Positions 52,101 through 63,900 of a DNA stretch of 64,000 nt are shown piece by piece. A program made the position numbers and the translations under genes. The DNA comes from Melanocharis versteri. Taxonomy: Eukaryota > Chordata > Aves > Passeriformes > Melanocharitidae. The stretch is from the NCBI GenBank assembly GCA_013397845.1, contig VZTG01009287.1, positions 62,001 to 126,000 on the forward strand, written 5' to 3'. Under the pieces are notes generated by a model. That model ran no database searches. It saw only the letters and a program-made list of their open reading frames with translations, and was not told where the DNA came from. Each line of letters starts with the position of its first letter. Positions within the stretch are counted from its first letter, which is position 1.

Positions 52101-55100
52101 TTCAGTTATTAGGTTGTAACTGGAGTTGTGGCACGCTGCCCTATGCCACCATTGAAACTGCTGCCAAAAAAGCCTCATAACATCGCTGAATGAAATATTT
52201 GCTTGACCAGTCTAATCCAAATAGCTTCACATTTACAGTGATCTTGGTAAGTAACAACTGTGAAAGTCCAGAAGTACTTGAAACATTTCCATAAGATCTT
52301 AAAAGGAATAAGAACATCTCAGGGTACAAATACAATGGAAAAGACAGTTCTTGTTGAGATAAGCAGACAAAACTAAAACCTACCAGCCTTGATTTGTCAA
52401 GGACAAGGGCACATCCTGTGCCAGCAGTCTCAACTCTGCTGCCCTGAAACCATTCTGCTCCATTTACTGGAGTACATTGGTTTATATAAGCATGTACTAA
52501 ATACAGAGATGAAGCTTCCTACAGTTTGGACTTGAAAGACATTTTTGTAGTATTATGCAAAGAAGGACAAAATATGCAGATTTAACAGCGAAAGTTGTAG
52601 ATGTAGAAAAGGGAAAGAAAGATAGCTCATGCGAGAGCTCACCAGAACGGCTGTACAGAACAGAGTAACACACCCCTCTTGGAAGAAAAGCAAATGTTGT
52701 AAGTTATTAGCATAACAAACCCCCTTTTTCCTCTGAGCTGCAATTTCTGCTGTAACTAGCATCAAAAATCCTACCAAATAGCAGTGATAGCAACACTTAC
52801 CTTACACCTATAAGTAGTGCTATCAGCATGGAACAAATAGGATCTGCTATCATTAGACCATAGTTCTGCATCAGTATAGCAGATATGATTACACCAATAC
52901 TTCCCAGCGTGTCTGCCACAATGTGCAGAAATACACCTGTAAGAGATTAAGTCATACCATCACAATTTGCTATTCCTAAAGCTAATGGAGCATTTCAGAG
53001 ACGTTTTTACAAAACGAGTTTCAAGAACTAGATAATATGATCTATACTTTTTGAATTTGTGGTCAGTTTTGGGTCAAACACACAAAGATTTTAATGTATT
53101 TGTAGAATATGGGCCATTTGAAGAATTTACATTCTGTTCTGCACTTAGCAGTAATGGGTATTTCATAGCAAGGCTATTAAGTTGCACAGCAATTAATAAC
53201 TGCAGGTAGACTTTTTTCATTCAATACCCACCCTTATTATAGTACAGAAACTCATTCCCTGATGCCTACAGTAATGAGTTCTGTATAAGATGGAGAGACT
53301 GTTAACAGACACAGTTCTGTAAAGCTTTGACACACGCTAATGTTTAATTGACAACACCTTCTAGAAGTTATTTGGCAAAGAAATCCAAGATAAATAATAT
53401 TGAGAATTAAACAATACTGCAGACATGAAAAGCCTCACTCTTATTCTGAAGAATAACACTGCCTTCAAGTACAAAGAAACACAGACTAGTTTGCAGCTAG
53501 TCAAAGTTTAGCCTTTGGAGCTCTCTGCTGGCAGTGACTGGAAGTCCTTCAGAAACAGCTTTTTGAATGCAATTCTCAGACAGATAATCCCCTCTTGTAA
53601 AAACAACACACAACCATAAACTAGTTCTTCAGGGATTTCTCCAAGTCTACATCTGTACTGGGTCTGGCTGGGACAGAGCTGGGCTTCTCCACAGCAGCCT
53701 GCCGCCTTCTGTTTCTCACGGCCTCACAAGCAAGAAGGCTGGGGTGGGCAAGATGCTGAGAGGGCACACAGCCAGGCCAGCTGAGCCACATGGACCAGAG
53801 GGACATTCCATACCATCCAACACCACGCTCCCCAATAAGACTAGAGTGCTGTCTTTCCCAAACAGCTGTTGCTCAGACTCCCCTAGGCATTGATCTGCTG
53901 GTGGGATGTGATTGCTTGTGAGTGATTGTCTTGAGAGTGACTGTCTTTGCATCACTTGCTGGGGTTTTTCCCTCAGTATTGAACAATTAAAATAAAATCA
54001 GGTCTTTTTAATACGCTTCAATTAAATCAGGTCTTTCATGAAAAGACTAACTTTCAAATATCTTCAACTCAAGTACTGAGTATACATATACATAGTACAG
54101 CGTACTGTAAATTCTGGAACTTGTAAATGTTCCTTTTCAAGGACTAAAAACAAGCCAGAAAATCATCCAGGAAGAGAAAACCCTATGTACATTTGGGTAT
54201 GCCAAATAATTACTACGTCCTACATCTTTTAATTGTCTCCCTTTAACTTCAGAACATTTAAAAAGAAGCAAAACAAAACCAACAAACAGACAACTAAAGC
54301 TCAAAATCAACATCTAAATTATTCATAACTAATACTCAGGAGATCAGGTACTCCAATACTACTTCAAGAAATTTAGATGCATTACCATCTGCTCTAAACC
54401 AACTCTAAGAGCTTGATGAAATGCAAGTTTTAAGATCAGGAACTCTTTAACAATTATATCCATCTGCATTTTTTAAATACCTTCTATCTTAATCATACTG
54501 TTCTTCATGTTACAGAGCATATATTGCAATTAGGCTCCTTAGGTTTCTGCTTTTAACCACTCTTTCCCAGTTTTTCATTGATTTTTCAGCATCAATAACA
54601 GAAGCTGAATCCTAGCTTTTGGGATGTCTCAAACTGTGTTGACACTGCATTACATTTAGACTTCTGTGATTGTCTCAACACCTAGTCACGCACAGGGTAC
54701 AGCAGAGGTGTTTACAAGGGGAATGGAACTCCATTAAACAGCTCCTTAAAAAAACATGGCATTTATCCAGAGGAACCCTCTAAAACAGATGTGTGACAAA
54801 CCCAGGCAGGCAGACACTGATAAAACCAATAAACCATCATACTTATTCTCATCGTACCTTGTAAAATCTGTTTGCTGGATCCAGCCATTACTTCAAGAGA
54901 ATGGTCATCTGTGAAGACAATTATTGACATATTAACCTACACAAAGGCTCTCTCTAGTGGTCCTTCTGTTACACTCTTCCTTTCGGAAATGTTTTGGACA
55001 GACAGGCTGCTCACAATGACCAGCTTTTACTCAAGCTATTGTTTTTTAATGGAGCAATTAAGTTAAAAAAGTCTTCCAATGCATTTTTTAAAATAAAACA

Positions 55101-58100
55101 TCACTTTACGCAATAGATTTCTACATAGGTATATGTAATAAATTATCTATATTTGTTCTTAATTAAAACAAACTGAGACGTAAGACCTTGGTAGTATATA
55201 GCAAAATAAGACCCCTTAAGAACCCAAGCCATGAACACAAGCAAGAAGAGTAGGTTCAAATAAATTTGCCAACCAGAAGTACTTCACTTAAGCCTTTATA
55301 CCTAACATAAAAAAACAAGGATAAGACTTTGAGAAGGAACAAGTAAGCAAAAAATCTTCTCATCCAAGCAGATTAATGCCTAGCATTAATCTGAAAGATA
55401 TTTCAAGAAAAACTTGTTAAAGGATAGCAAAAGGCTTCTAGTGAAGATATACAATAATTTACACAACAATTGATTTGAATATCAAATTGCACAAGACAGA
55501 TAGCTACATTCACTGGTCTACAAGGGTGGGGGCCATGGGGAAGGCAAGGAAGAGGCAGGAGCAGGAAGCTCCTGCTTTCCAACCAAATTCCAGGAGAACT
55601 ACTAGAAAACAAATGCCAATTTCCTAAGAATAGCAAGGAAGGGACAAGTAAATATTTTTATACTCTTTGTCACCTCCTGTCTACCAGTTCCCACACTATT
55701 CCCTGCTCTGAATGCGCCCATTTTGAGTCACGTCAGATCCCAGGTTATGGCTTAGGCAGGAAGGACTGACAGCTCTGCATTATCACAAGGCTTTCACTTG
55801 CATTGTTTCAAATAGGTGGTACCTACACAACCTCTTCTCCCATAGTGAAGGCTACCGACCATATTTTGCACAAATGTCTCTCCTCAGATTGTTTGCCTCC
55901 ATAGAAAAGATTGAAGCATAGCTAACATAACAAGTATCTTTTTCATAACCATCTTAAAACAGATTACAACTACACAAAATGGGGAAAGTCTTATTTGAGA
56001 TCACAAACCAAGTACAGCTAACAGTCCCTAAGTACACAAAGTTTGTTGGTTCATTTTTTCTAATATCTTGAGCTGTAAAATTATTCAAATGGAGAACACT
56101 AGCAAAGCAGCTTAACTTTATCTATTTTAATGAAAAAATTCAAACAGGGCACTTGATAACTAATTTCACTACATTGCAATAGCATACAGCTGTTCCATCT
56201 TTTGCCAACACACATTACAGTGCACACTCAAAAACCAGAGGTAAAGCAAAATCTTTAAAAACTAACACTGAAATTACTGCAAATGAAATACAAAATGAGA
56301 CACAGAACATGGTAGTGGCAGAGCATACGAGACATTTAATGACGTTACCTCCATGTATGATCACAACAAGCTGCCAGTACACTTTTTTTTTCAATAAGTT
56401 ATTAATAGCAGATTTAGATTGAGTCAGGATGGTCTATGATATCAGCTCAGTACTTACCATGACAATAATCCTGACCATGAGAGTGTCCATGGCCGTGACC
56501 ATGAGTGTGTCCATGGGAATGTTTATGTTCATGGCTGTGTCCATGATCTCCGTGACTGTGCCCATGGCTCAGACCACCGTTAAACAGAGAATGGCTGTGC
56601 TCATGCCCTATAAACAAGTATCACCATCAGAGTAAGAACTTAAACGATGAATAAAAGTACACTTACATTTGTTTCTCAGCTATTCAAAACCTATTTATCT
56701 TTTAGGTCATCTTAAGGTATGGCCTTTAATAGGTTAAGAAACGTAACACAAGCTGTTTGTCACCTACAGCTCTGCTGTGCAGACATACTATATATATACA
56801 CACACACACATAAAATGTACCAGATTTGAGAAGTCAAGTGCTTTTATACATTCCCACTTCTGAGACTTGTTGTGCTAGACTTCTAGTACAATTTGAAAAA
56901 TTCACACCTAATTAGATATGAGCACTTTAAAAATAGCTGTTTTAAGAAAGCAGAAATTGTCATTCGCAGATTGAAAATTCAAGCTTAGATTGCTGCTTAA
57001 AGACCAAAGACTATGTTCTTCCACCAGTCTATATAAGTTTATATGTTAAGCTCAAAGAGAGACCCATAGGCTTTGCAGAAAAAACCCCAGAGCACTTACC
57101 ATGTGTATTTAGGCAAATAAATTCTGCATTTCAATTCAAAACACACTAAGTTGAGAAGCATCTGAAGCAAATCTTCTCATGCCTAAAATTTGGTTCAGAT
57201 ACGGTTTTCTAAATTTTCCAGCCACAACCTTGCTTAAGTCCAGCTTAAATTGCCCAAAAAGATGCTCTGCAAATCTCTTTCAATAAGGTGCAGGAGAGTG
57301 CATGAACTCCAGAAAGCAGCTTCTGGACTTCTAGGTGTTCCAGTTAGTGGATATTAACATGAGAAGTACAAGAGTGGCATACCAGAGCTAGTAATAAAAC
57401 ACAGAAGCCAACATAGCAAGAGGTCACATACACATTTGGCTAGGATTGCCATTAACAAGACATCAGATGTAATACTGGGGTTCTCACTGGAGGACAATGA
57501 GGCCCTGGAACACAGGCTGCCAAGAAAGGAAACACTACTGGAAGTTACATCCTACCAGAGCCGTGTGAATGCCCATGACCTCCATGCTGAAACACAAATA
57601 TTCCTATAAGATTTACAATGAATCCTAGTATAGAAACAGGAAGTAGTCTCTCATGATGCACATCGGGAGGCTCAAGTGCTCTCTAAAAGAAAATAAAAAA
57701 ATTAAACAAACCAAAAAGCAAATGCAGAGTTTTACAATCTCTTTACATTATTAAAAGGCACCAAAAAACGACTTAGATACAGGAGCATTCTTATACATAA
57801 CATATATATAGACATAATTAAAAATTACTCAGGACTTCCAGTTTTTGTGATGATACACAGACGGATTCTCAGTGCCGGAAAATAAAGTTCTATTATTAAA
57901 GCTGTGAAAGTACAGTAGGATATTCTGAGAGTCTGGCTCACTTTTATCATAAGATTTAGTTATGCTGTGGGATGTGGCTCAACATCATTTGAAAAGATTC
58001 AGGTTTGTTTCAGTATGTGGATTGCTTAAGTCACCTACAAGACTTCCAAGAGTCTAGAATGCCATTTCTTCCTTTCTCCTTAGAAAAGTGAGGCAATGAG

Positions 58101-60990
58101 GGTAATGAAATGAAGACTGAAAACAAATTATTATATTTTCTAGAAATTCTCAAATCTAGATTGATTTTTTCAATTCTTTTTTACCCTACTTCCTCTGGAA
58201 TTTTTTTCTCAACGAGACATTATAGACCTAGTACAGTTTACCTCTCAAGCTAAGTGCTGATGAGTGTAAATTACTACTGACAGAGGAGAAAAACATTTAC
58301 CATCTCTCCACAAGGAGGAAAGGTAGAGGCAGTAAACAGCAAGACAATAAAACTTTTAGCAGATGCAAAATTTTAAAACAACTGAGAGAAAGAGAGTCAC
58401 CATCACATGCAAAGAGAATACTTAGCATGGGAGCTCAGATCAGCAGGAAGAGAATTATGTTTCAGCATTACCCTTGACCCTGTCATGGTTTTCAATCTTT
58501 CTAGTAAGTTTTCCTCCTGTTTCTAGATTTGGAGTAAAGTTTTCCCAGGCTTTTAGGCAATTTCAGCCCAGCTTTAACTGATTTTGAAGTATTTAGAAGC
58601 CTATCAGTATAGAAAAAATGTTCAATGTAGAAAAAGTTCTTCCCAATTCCCTGTTAATAAAAGAAAAACTCCATAGACTTATTCTGAACTAGAAGTCTGA
58701 ACAAATTCAGAGTGTATTTCCTGTTAAAAAGTAAACTTATTAATTCAAGCTGATTAGAAATAGTTACCAGTTTTACTCTTAATCCTTGGTGTTGCCCTTA
58801 ATGTCTAAATTTCAATCTTGAAATTATTACCTGAACCATCACGTAAAAAAAATTCAAGAAAAGAGCCCCTGTAATGTTTAAGCTATTGCTACTTGCCATT
58901 TATATCAGATTTGGAGAACAGTGCTCTTTCTTTAACAAGCTGGTCCAACTTCACAGAATGTTACTTATGACTAACTTCTCTCCTCTGAATGACTACTTAG
59001 GGCCTTTCTTTCTTGCTCTCATTTGCCCTTTAACAATGAGAAGTGAAGATCTTTCTAAGACATCCTTAACTGGCTGAAAAAAAAGGACAGGCTCCATCTC
59101 ACAGAGTCTTTACAATAAACAAAATACACTATTTAAGAAGCTAGTACAGATACACTGAAAAAGCTGGGTTTCTCCCACGAAACAGCAATTTCAGATGGCC
59201 CTATTCTCTGTTCAAATCACAGATTTTTAGTCAATTATGAACATAATTTTATTTTTCAATTCATTAATTTCAATAATTTATTCCTCTTAAAAATAGAAAT
59301 GTCTATCCATATTAATTATAGAATGTAATAGTGTAATTGATTTTGTAACATACCTCAACACCTTCAGAAAAAATGAAGAATGCTGTAAAGATGAGGAATA
59401 AACCATTTACAAAACCAGCAAGTACTTCTGCTCGAACATAACTGCAAGAAACAAAAAAAAGCAATAGCAGATATTACCACCTTCATTTAAATGCTGAAAA
59501 TTAGAAGTAGAACTTAAGAGACTGGAGTGCTATCTTCTAGTTCTCAAATAGTTATATGACACAGGAGTTTGCTAAATGGAAGATGGCATATAAATTATGG
59601 ATGAGTATATAAAACTGACCACATTGTATTTCGACAGAAACTACCTGATTCAGAGCAGCCATTCCCTGATCTAGATGAAAGAAATTCTTCAATATGGCAA
59701 AATCTTTCCATTTAAGATTATGTCTACTCAAAGTTATGGTATAAACATGTATTTGGAAGCCACAAACTAGGATAAGCATGCGAAATCTAATCAAAGTTTT
59801 CTGATGTCAAGTTATGCTTAATACCAAACAGATATACATTAATTTGCTTCCCCTCTAGAAGGTGGATTTTCAGTAAAAGTTTTAAGTAGGAATTAGTTAT
59901 TTCAAACATCAAATTCTGACAATAACAAACTGCCAGGTTAAAATAATATGTAATTTCAATGTAGCAAACATCAGACTTAATAAATGTGGCTGTTCTCTGA
60001 TAAATGGAACACCAGCTGTTTAAATGCTGAACAGTAATTAATACTGAACGTGCTTCCACTGCAACTAGTTCATGGTACAATTCTCTCTAAATTGATATCT
60101 ATGCACACTAGAGCTTCCACCTAAATTCAACTGTGCTTTAAGTTTCTAACTATATGATTGACACTTAAGCAAGGCAGCTGAAGCTAAATGCTGACAGGTC
60201 AATAATGTTATGGGGAATGCCCATGTTACAACTCATTTGCTGTTAATCACTATAACCAATCACTAATATTGTACCACCAGTATTGTTTTATAGGGCACAA
60301 CTGCACTGTTCAGTGGAATAAGTGCCTGCCAAACGGCAGCTGCAGCAGGTAAATCCACCAAGGGCGGTATGGGATGACACACCTCAGCCTTGAGGATCTG
60401 TGTTAATGGCAGTCACAGCTCCTGAATCCTGCTGCTTCCAAGAACCATGGATTATAATCTCCAATGCAGCATCACTGAGGCTTAGCTCCTTTCAGTGGTA
60501 ACTTTCTGCTCCAAAGGATGAGTGGGACACCAGCAGTCTGGGAATCCCTGGAACACTCCTCACTGCACGGTGAGGACAAGCCCAGGATGTGGCTGCTTGC
60601 TCTTCACTGGTGCCATTAATACACGGCAATGCAGGGCAACTTCCTGCTCTGCATGATCAGAGAGATCTTGGAAGTGATAAACCTTCTTCCCAAAACAAAT
60701 GCCTTCATATTTTTATTATTTCTATTAACTTAGATGTTTACACAGCTCACCTTAAAAAACACCTCACTTTCAACATAGTTTTTCCACGTTACACAAAAAG
60801 CTTTTGTTTGTAAATGAAAAATGACTACCTAAGCATTTACTATAATACATTAAGGTAACATCTTGAAGTTTCTTACCCATATGAGAACGCATCATTTGAC
60901 CTCCATTTTGAAATAACTGAAGCTGCTAATCCAGCCAATAAAGCAGTACAGTCAAAAAACATATGAAAAGAATCTGATATTAGACCTAAA
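43105..60990 (-). CDS. SLC30A7: SLC30A7, Golgi zinc transporter ZnT7 (3' nine coding exons; 5' end off the right edge)
   Basis: Exons in transcript order: 60877-60990, 59354-59441, 57556-57682, 56458-56607, 54858-54908, 52801-52936, 45030-45120, 43954-44103, 43105-43152. Together they give 955 nt (317 complete residues plus stop), with phases agreeing at every junction. ZnT7 is a cation-diffusion-facilitator antiporter that moves zinc from cytosol into the early secretory pathway. Visible: the TM2 zinc site SDSFHMFFD (HxxxD), the TM5 site FLHIVADTLG (HxxxD), the long histidine-rich cytosolic loop between TM4 and TM5, and a conserved C-terminal cytosolic domain ending VRQLYIQIDVAAM. The N-terminal exons (residues 1 to about 61 by human numbering) are not in the window. 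Tail to tail with DPH5, as in mammals. Confidence 0.97.
43153..43953 (-). other. SLC30A7: SLC30A7 last intron
   Basis: An 801-bp intron with GTATG and ACAG boundaries. Nothing recognisable inside. Confidence 0.8.
43954..44103 (-). CDS. SLC30A7: SLC30A7 exon, C-terminal cytosolic domain
   Basis: 150 nt, 50 codons, from VQQLQGVYSLHDPHFWTLC to SQTHNIFTQ; phase 0 at both ends. Nearly identical to the mammalian sequence from memory. Confidence 0.96.
44104..45029 (-). other. SLC30A7: SLC30A7 intron between the 45030 and 43954 exons
   Basis: A 926-bp intron with GTGAG and TTCAG boundaries. No recognisable element. Confidence 0.8.
45030..45120 (-). CDS. SLC30A7: SLC30A7 exon, start of the C-terminal domain
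   Basis: Encodes IVPLLKESIGILMQRTPP and ends LPQCYQR at a GTGAG donor; phase 0. This is the linker from TM6 into the cytosolic ferredoxin-like domain. Confidence 0.95.
45121..52800 (-). other. SLC30A7: SLC30A7 longest intron in the window (7.7 kb)
   Basis: Mostly AT-rich. It includes two A/C-rich low-complexity patches (about 50190-50260 and 50778-50825) that could be decayed poly(A) tails of old insertions, and a GC-richer patch at 46260-46540. I recognise no coding exon, RNA gene or classifiable repeat. Confidence 0.7.
52801..52936 (-). CDS. SLC30A7: SLC30A7 exon encoding TM5 and TM6
   Basis: Encodes GVFLHIVADTLGSIGVIISA and MIADPICSMLIALLIGV. It holds the second HxxxD zinc site (H and D of HIVAD) and the DP motif of TM6; phase 2 end at a GTAAG donor. 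Confidence 0.95.
52937..54857 (-). other. SLC30A7: SLC30A7 intron carrying an LTR-like fragment
   Basis: A 1.9 kb intron. The LTR-like segment at 53654-54000 occupies part of it; the rest shows nothing recognisable. Confidence 0.75.
53654..54000 (+). mobile_element. LTR-like endogenous-retrovirus fragment (probable)
   Basis: Begins TGTACTGGGTCTGGCTGGGA and contains CTCCACAGCAGCCTG, GGCTGGGGTGGGCAAGA, CACACAGCCAGGCCAGCTGA and GGGACATTCCATACC in the order I recall for a common avian ERV LTR family. It also has an AATAAA-like AATTAAAATAAAATC near its 3' end. It is visibly diverged, with small gaps, and I cannot define a target-site duplication. Orientation is plus, antisense to SLC30A7. Family name not assigned. 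Confidence 0.6.
54858..54908 (-). CDS. SLC30A7: SLC30A7 51-nt exon between the His loop and TM5
   Basis: Encodes DHSLEVMAGSSKQILQ plus one base of glycine. The human counterpart has the same GPSRQILQG end. The acceptor is TCTTCACAG and the donor GTACG. At 51 nt it is a multiple of three, so skipping it would preserve the frame. Confidence 0.88.
54909..56457 (-). other. SLC30A7: SLC30A7 intron between the His-loop exon and the 51-nt exon
   Basis: A 1.55 kb intron with GTAAG and ACAG boundaries. Nothing recognisable. Confidence 0.8.
56458..56607 (-). CDS. SLC30A7: SLC30A7 exon encoding the His-rich zinc loop
   Basis: 50 codons of which about 19 are histidine, in HG/HS dipeptides (for example HGHTHGHGHGHSHG), with the conserved SLFNG near the start. 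The loop is cytosolic, binds zinc and is characteristic of ZnT7. The plus strand shows as low-complexity CCATG/GACCATG repeats for this reason. Length is likely variable among species. Confidence 0.95.
56608..57555 (-). other. SLC30A7: SLC30A7 intron splitting the His-rich loop
   Basis: A 948-bp intron with GTAGG and ATAG boundaries. It contains the TA/CA microsatellite at 56787-56811. Confidence 0.8.
56787..56811. repeat. (TA)n(CA)n microsatellite
   Basis: About four and a half TA units followed directly by about seven CA units. A compound dinucleotide repeat of this kind is usually length-polymorphic. Confidence 0.9.
57556..57682 (-). CDS. SLC30A7: SLC30A7 exon encoding TM4 and the start of the His-rich loop
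   Basis: Encodes RALEPPDVHHERLLPVSILG, the span FIVNLIGIFVF, then the first histidine repeats GGHGHSHGSG; phase 1 end. The acceptor is CTTTTAG and the donor GTAGG. Confidence 0.95.
57683..59353 (-). other. SLC30A7: SLC30A7 intron between TM3 and TM4 exons
   Basis: A 1.67 kb intron with GTATG and TTAG boundaries. Nothing recognisable. Confidence 0.8.
59354..59441 (-). CDS. SLC30A7: SLC30A7 exon encoding TM3
   Basis: Encodes YVRAEVLAGFVNGLFLIFT and ends FSEGVE at a GTATG donor; phase 0. This is a hydrophobic membrane span following the conserved RAEVLAGFVN motif. Confidence 0.95.
59442..60876 (-). other. SLC30A7: SLC30A7 intron between TM2 and TM3 exons
   Basis: A 1.43 kb intron with GTAAG and GCAG boundaries. 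A GC-richer patch at 60340-60620 matches no family I recognise. Confidence 0.8.
60877..60990 (-). CDS. SLC30A7: SLC30A7 exon encoding TM2 and the first zinc site
   Basis: Encodes LGLISDSFHMFFDC and LLAGLAASVISKW, ending AFSY plus two bases of glycine. It holds the H and D of the TM2 HxxxD site. The first base completes a codon from an upstream exon outside the window. Confidence 0.95.
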
Positions 60991-63900
60991 CTGAAAGAGA
61001 ACAGGAAAAAAAGTGTTATGTTCCATATGCTACATGTTGAGTATGAAAAGAAAACCCCACAGACATGAATCTTTTACACACTAGCAGAATACACTGTGTT
61101 TCTAAGCTTCAGGCATGGTTTTGCTAGCACAGAGAAATCCACGCTTCATCACCAACACAAATATGATACCAAAACTGCTTTTGTCAGCTTGGAGAAAGCA
61201 CTCTGGAAGAGTGCTTAGCAAAAAAGTCCTCCTAGTGTATGACTTTGGTGATAGTGAAAGGTGGTTTCCACTGGCACGAATCAAAATCCCTGGAGTAGAT
61301 GTAGCCACAGCCACATCTCTCATCAACGTAACTCAACTTCAAATCTTTGCCTGAGCAGTGGCAAGGCACTGACTAGAAGATACACACCTCTGAGGTCTAG
61401 AGGCTGAAGGAGTCAGAGGCTAAGAGACCACATCTTAAATGGCTTATTTCAAAGACCAATGCACAACTGTTTCTCAATCTTCACAAACACAGTTAAAGTA
61501 AACCAGCATGCTAAAAAGTTCAAAGCAACTTAAATTAGTTCATGAGTTAGCCAGTCAGTAGAACTCGTATCAGTTTGCAGGCTGTGGGTAACCTGGGGTT
61601 AACAACCACACAAAAGCATTGCCGAAGTTTACCAAATTACTCATGAACAGGTTCTGTAAGTCTGCAGGGAAGTACATGCATTGAAAAAAAAAAATCGCTT
61701 CATATTTTAAAAGACACTTGATACAGAGGTACTGTTGAGCAGTTGTTAATCAACAGTCCCAAAAGCTCCATTTTCCCAATTCTTTGATTATCTAGGAATA
61801 ATTACATACATGACTCAATTCTTGGAAACTGAAGCACAAGAAGTAAGTACTGGTTCATTAAGTTCTAGAGGACAGACACATATTCACAATGAAGTAAAAT
61901 ACAAAGCTTCATTAGCCAAAGTTCCAACCGCTTCACATTAAAACACCAAACCATTTTAGCCTTACTGAAAACAATTACAAGATTAATCTTGAGTGTTTCA
62001 GATGAAACACTCAACAGTGGAAGAAGTGGGTCTGAAGGCAAGGAAAGACCAAGTGTCTTGCTCTATATATTTACATGTATACTTTATGGACACATATAGA
62101 GTCATACATACACACAACTGTAATATTTAAGGCAGAGGGAAGATGGCAAGGTATATTGTCCTTAGGTGTTGCAGCCACCAAAGCAGGAGAGATGAAGCTA
62201 TTCTGAACAAACTTTAAAACAAGACCCATAGACTGGATGCCTATGAAGCAGCAAAATGGAATTCCTTATTGAATTCTTGAAGCGTTTTGGTGACATCATC
62301 CCCCTCCCCACAACCAGGTGACACCTCTAGGGAAACAGCTCATTTTAGGTTTGGTTCTGAGCAGTTAGGAAGATCCAGTGAGGAAAAAAAAACCACCACG
62401 AAGCACACCAAACATTCTGGTAGAAGGTAATTAGTGACAGTACCCCTAAGTTGTAATGATTATGAAATGGAAGGAATAAGCATGGCTAAACAGAGAGCGC
62501 TACTGCTTTCTGGGGTGCTTGGGTTTTGGTGGTTTGTTGTTGTTCTGTTTTGGTTTTTTATTTTTACAGAACCTTCTGGAAAAGAGAAGTGTTAAGGAAT
62601 GCTACTCTAACAAAATCCCATACAAGTTCTAGAACCAGAAATCATACAGCAAGTTACCATGGCACTGTGCTCACACCTGCAAATCTTACTAAGGCAAGAC
62701 TTACCTCAAGTGCAACACCAATACAGCTGTGCTGCTTTCAAGACCTAAGCTAACAATTCCAGGTGGCCAGAGGCACGTGGATTTATGAGCAGGGGTCAGC
62801 AGACTGCATCTGCAATGCAATTCACCTCGTGGCATAACCATGCTCTGTACCATAGGTACAGCTACAAGTGATCGAGCTGCACAAATGGCAGGAAGCCTGG
62901 TAAGAGACCAATCCCATTTCATCTGAGGCGTTTCTAAAGTGACCTGTAAAGTAACAAGACCTTAGAAAAAATGTGTGCGAGTGGTTACTAAAGTAATCAA
63001 GTGATCCAGTCAATGACTAGCAATACAGTGAACCACCAGCAACATGGGATGCATGCAACAACTCCTGTTAGAATCAAACACATCACCCAGAGTACAAACT
63101 AGTAGAAACCCTGTACTCAAACACACTGTGTCTAAATAAAGACACTTCCACAGATGATTTAGTTTAACATCAAATTAAAAATGTGCACGCATTGCAAATT
63201 TCAACCTTAAACAAGTAAACAAGCTCTCAGCCAGCAAACTCGTGACCAGTGACAGAACTCGAGGAAACAGCATGAAGCTGAGTCGGGAGAGGCTTAGATT
63301 AGACATTAGGAAAAGGTTTTTCACCCAGAGGGTGGCTGAGCACTGGAACAGGCTCCCCAGGGAAGTAGTCACATCACCAAGCCTGACAGAGTTCAAGAAG
63401 CATTTGGACAACACTCTTTTGTGAGTTCAGGAAACAATCTATTTGGCAAACAAAAGCTCAGGAGAATTTCTCATGCGAGGAGCAATGGCACTGTGTCTTC
63501 AAAATGACAAAATAATTCTCCCTGTAGGGCTCCTTGCTTGCTTGTTACGTGTTTGCTCTTCCAAGGCATGGCCTGTCTGCTTTAACTGAAGACATTCCTC
63601 ATCATATTTTCTGCTATCCCTCTCTACTAAAGAAGTCCTTGCTAACACACTGTTTTGTTCTAGCCCAAAATCTAGGCTTAGAGATACCCAAAACTAGTGA
63701 CTTGAAATATAAACAAAAGGTTCAACTAATGGCTTTGCAGCAAATCCTAATTCTTAATCTCATGTATGAACAAAAATAAGTAAGTGTCTTCTGAATTCCA
63801 ATATGCCATATTCTTCAGTGACTAAGTTCTGTAAGTGTCACTAAAGTTTCTCAGTTAAGTTACCTCATATACAGGACTTTTTAAGGTTACACTACCAAAA

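Noticed and set aside
56429..56635. A methionine/valine/serine-rich plus-strand frame.
   Set aside because: It is the antisense shadow of the histidine-rich exon of SLC30A7: CAT/CAC codons read as ATG/GTG on the other strand.
63242..63424. A 60-codon open frame with a conserved-looking sequence.
   Set aside because: It is the 3' part of a CR1 LINE, repeated many times in bird genomes and truncated here; not a host gene.
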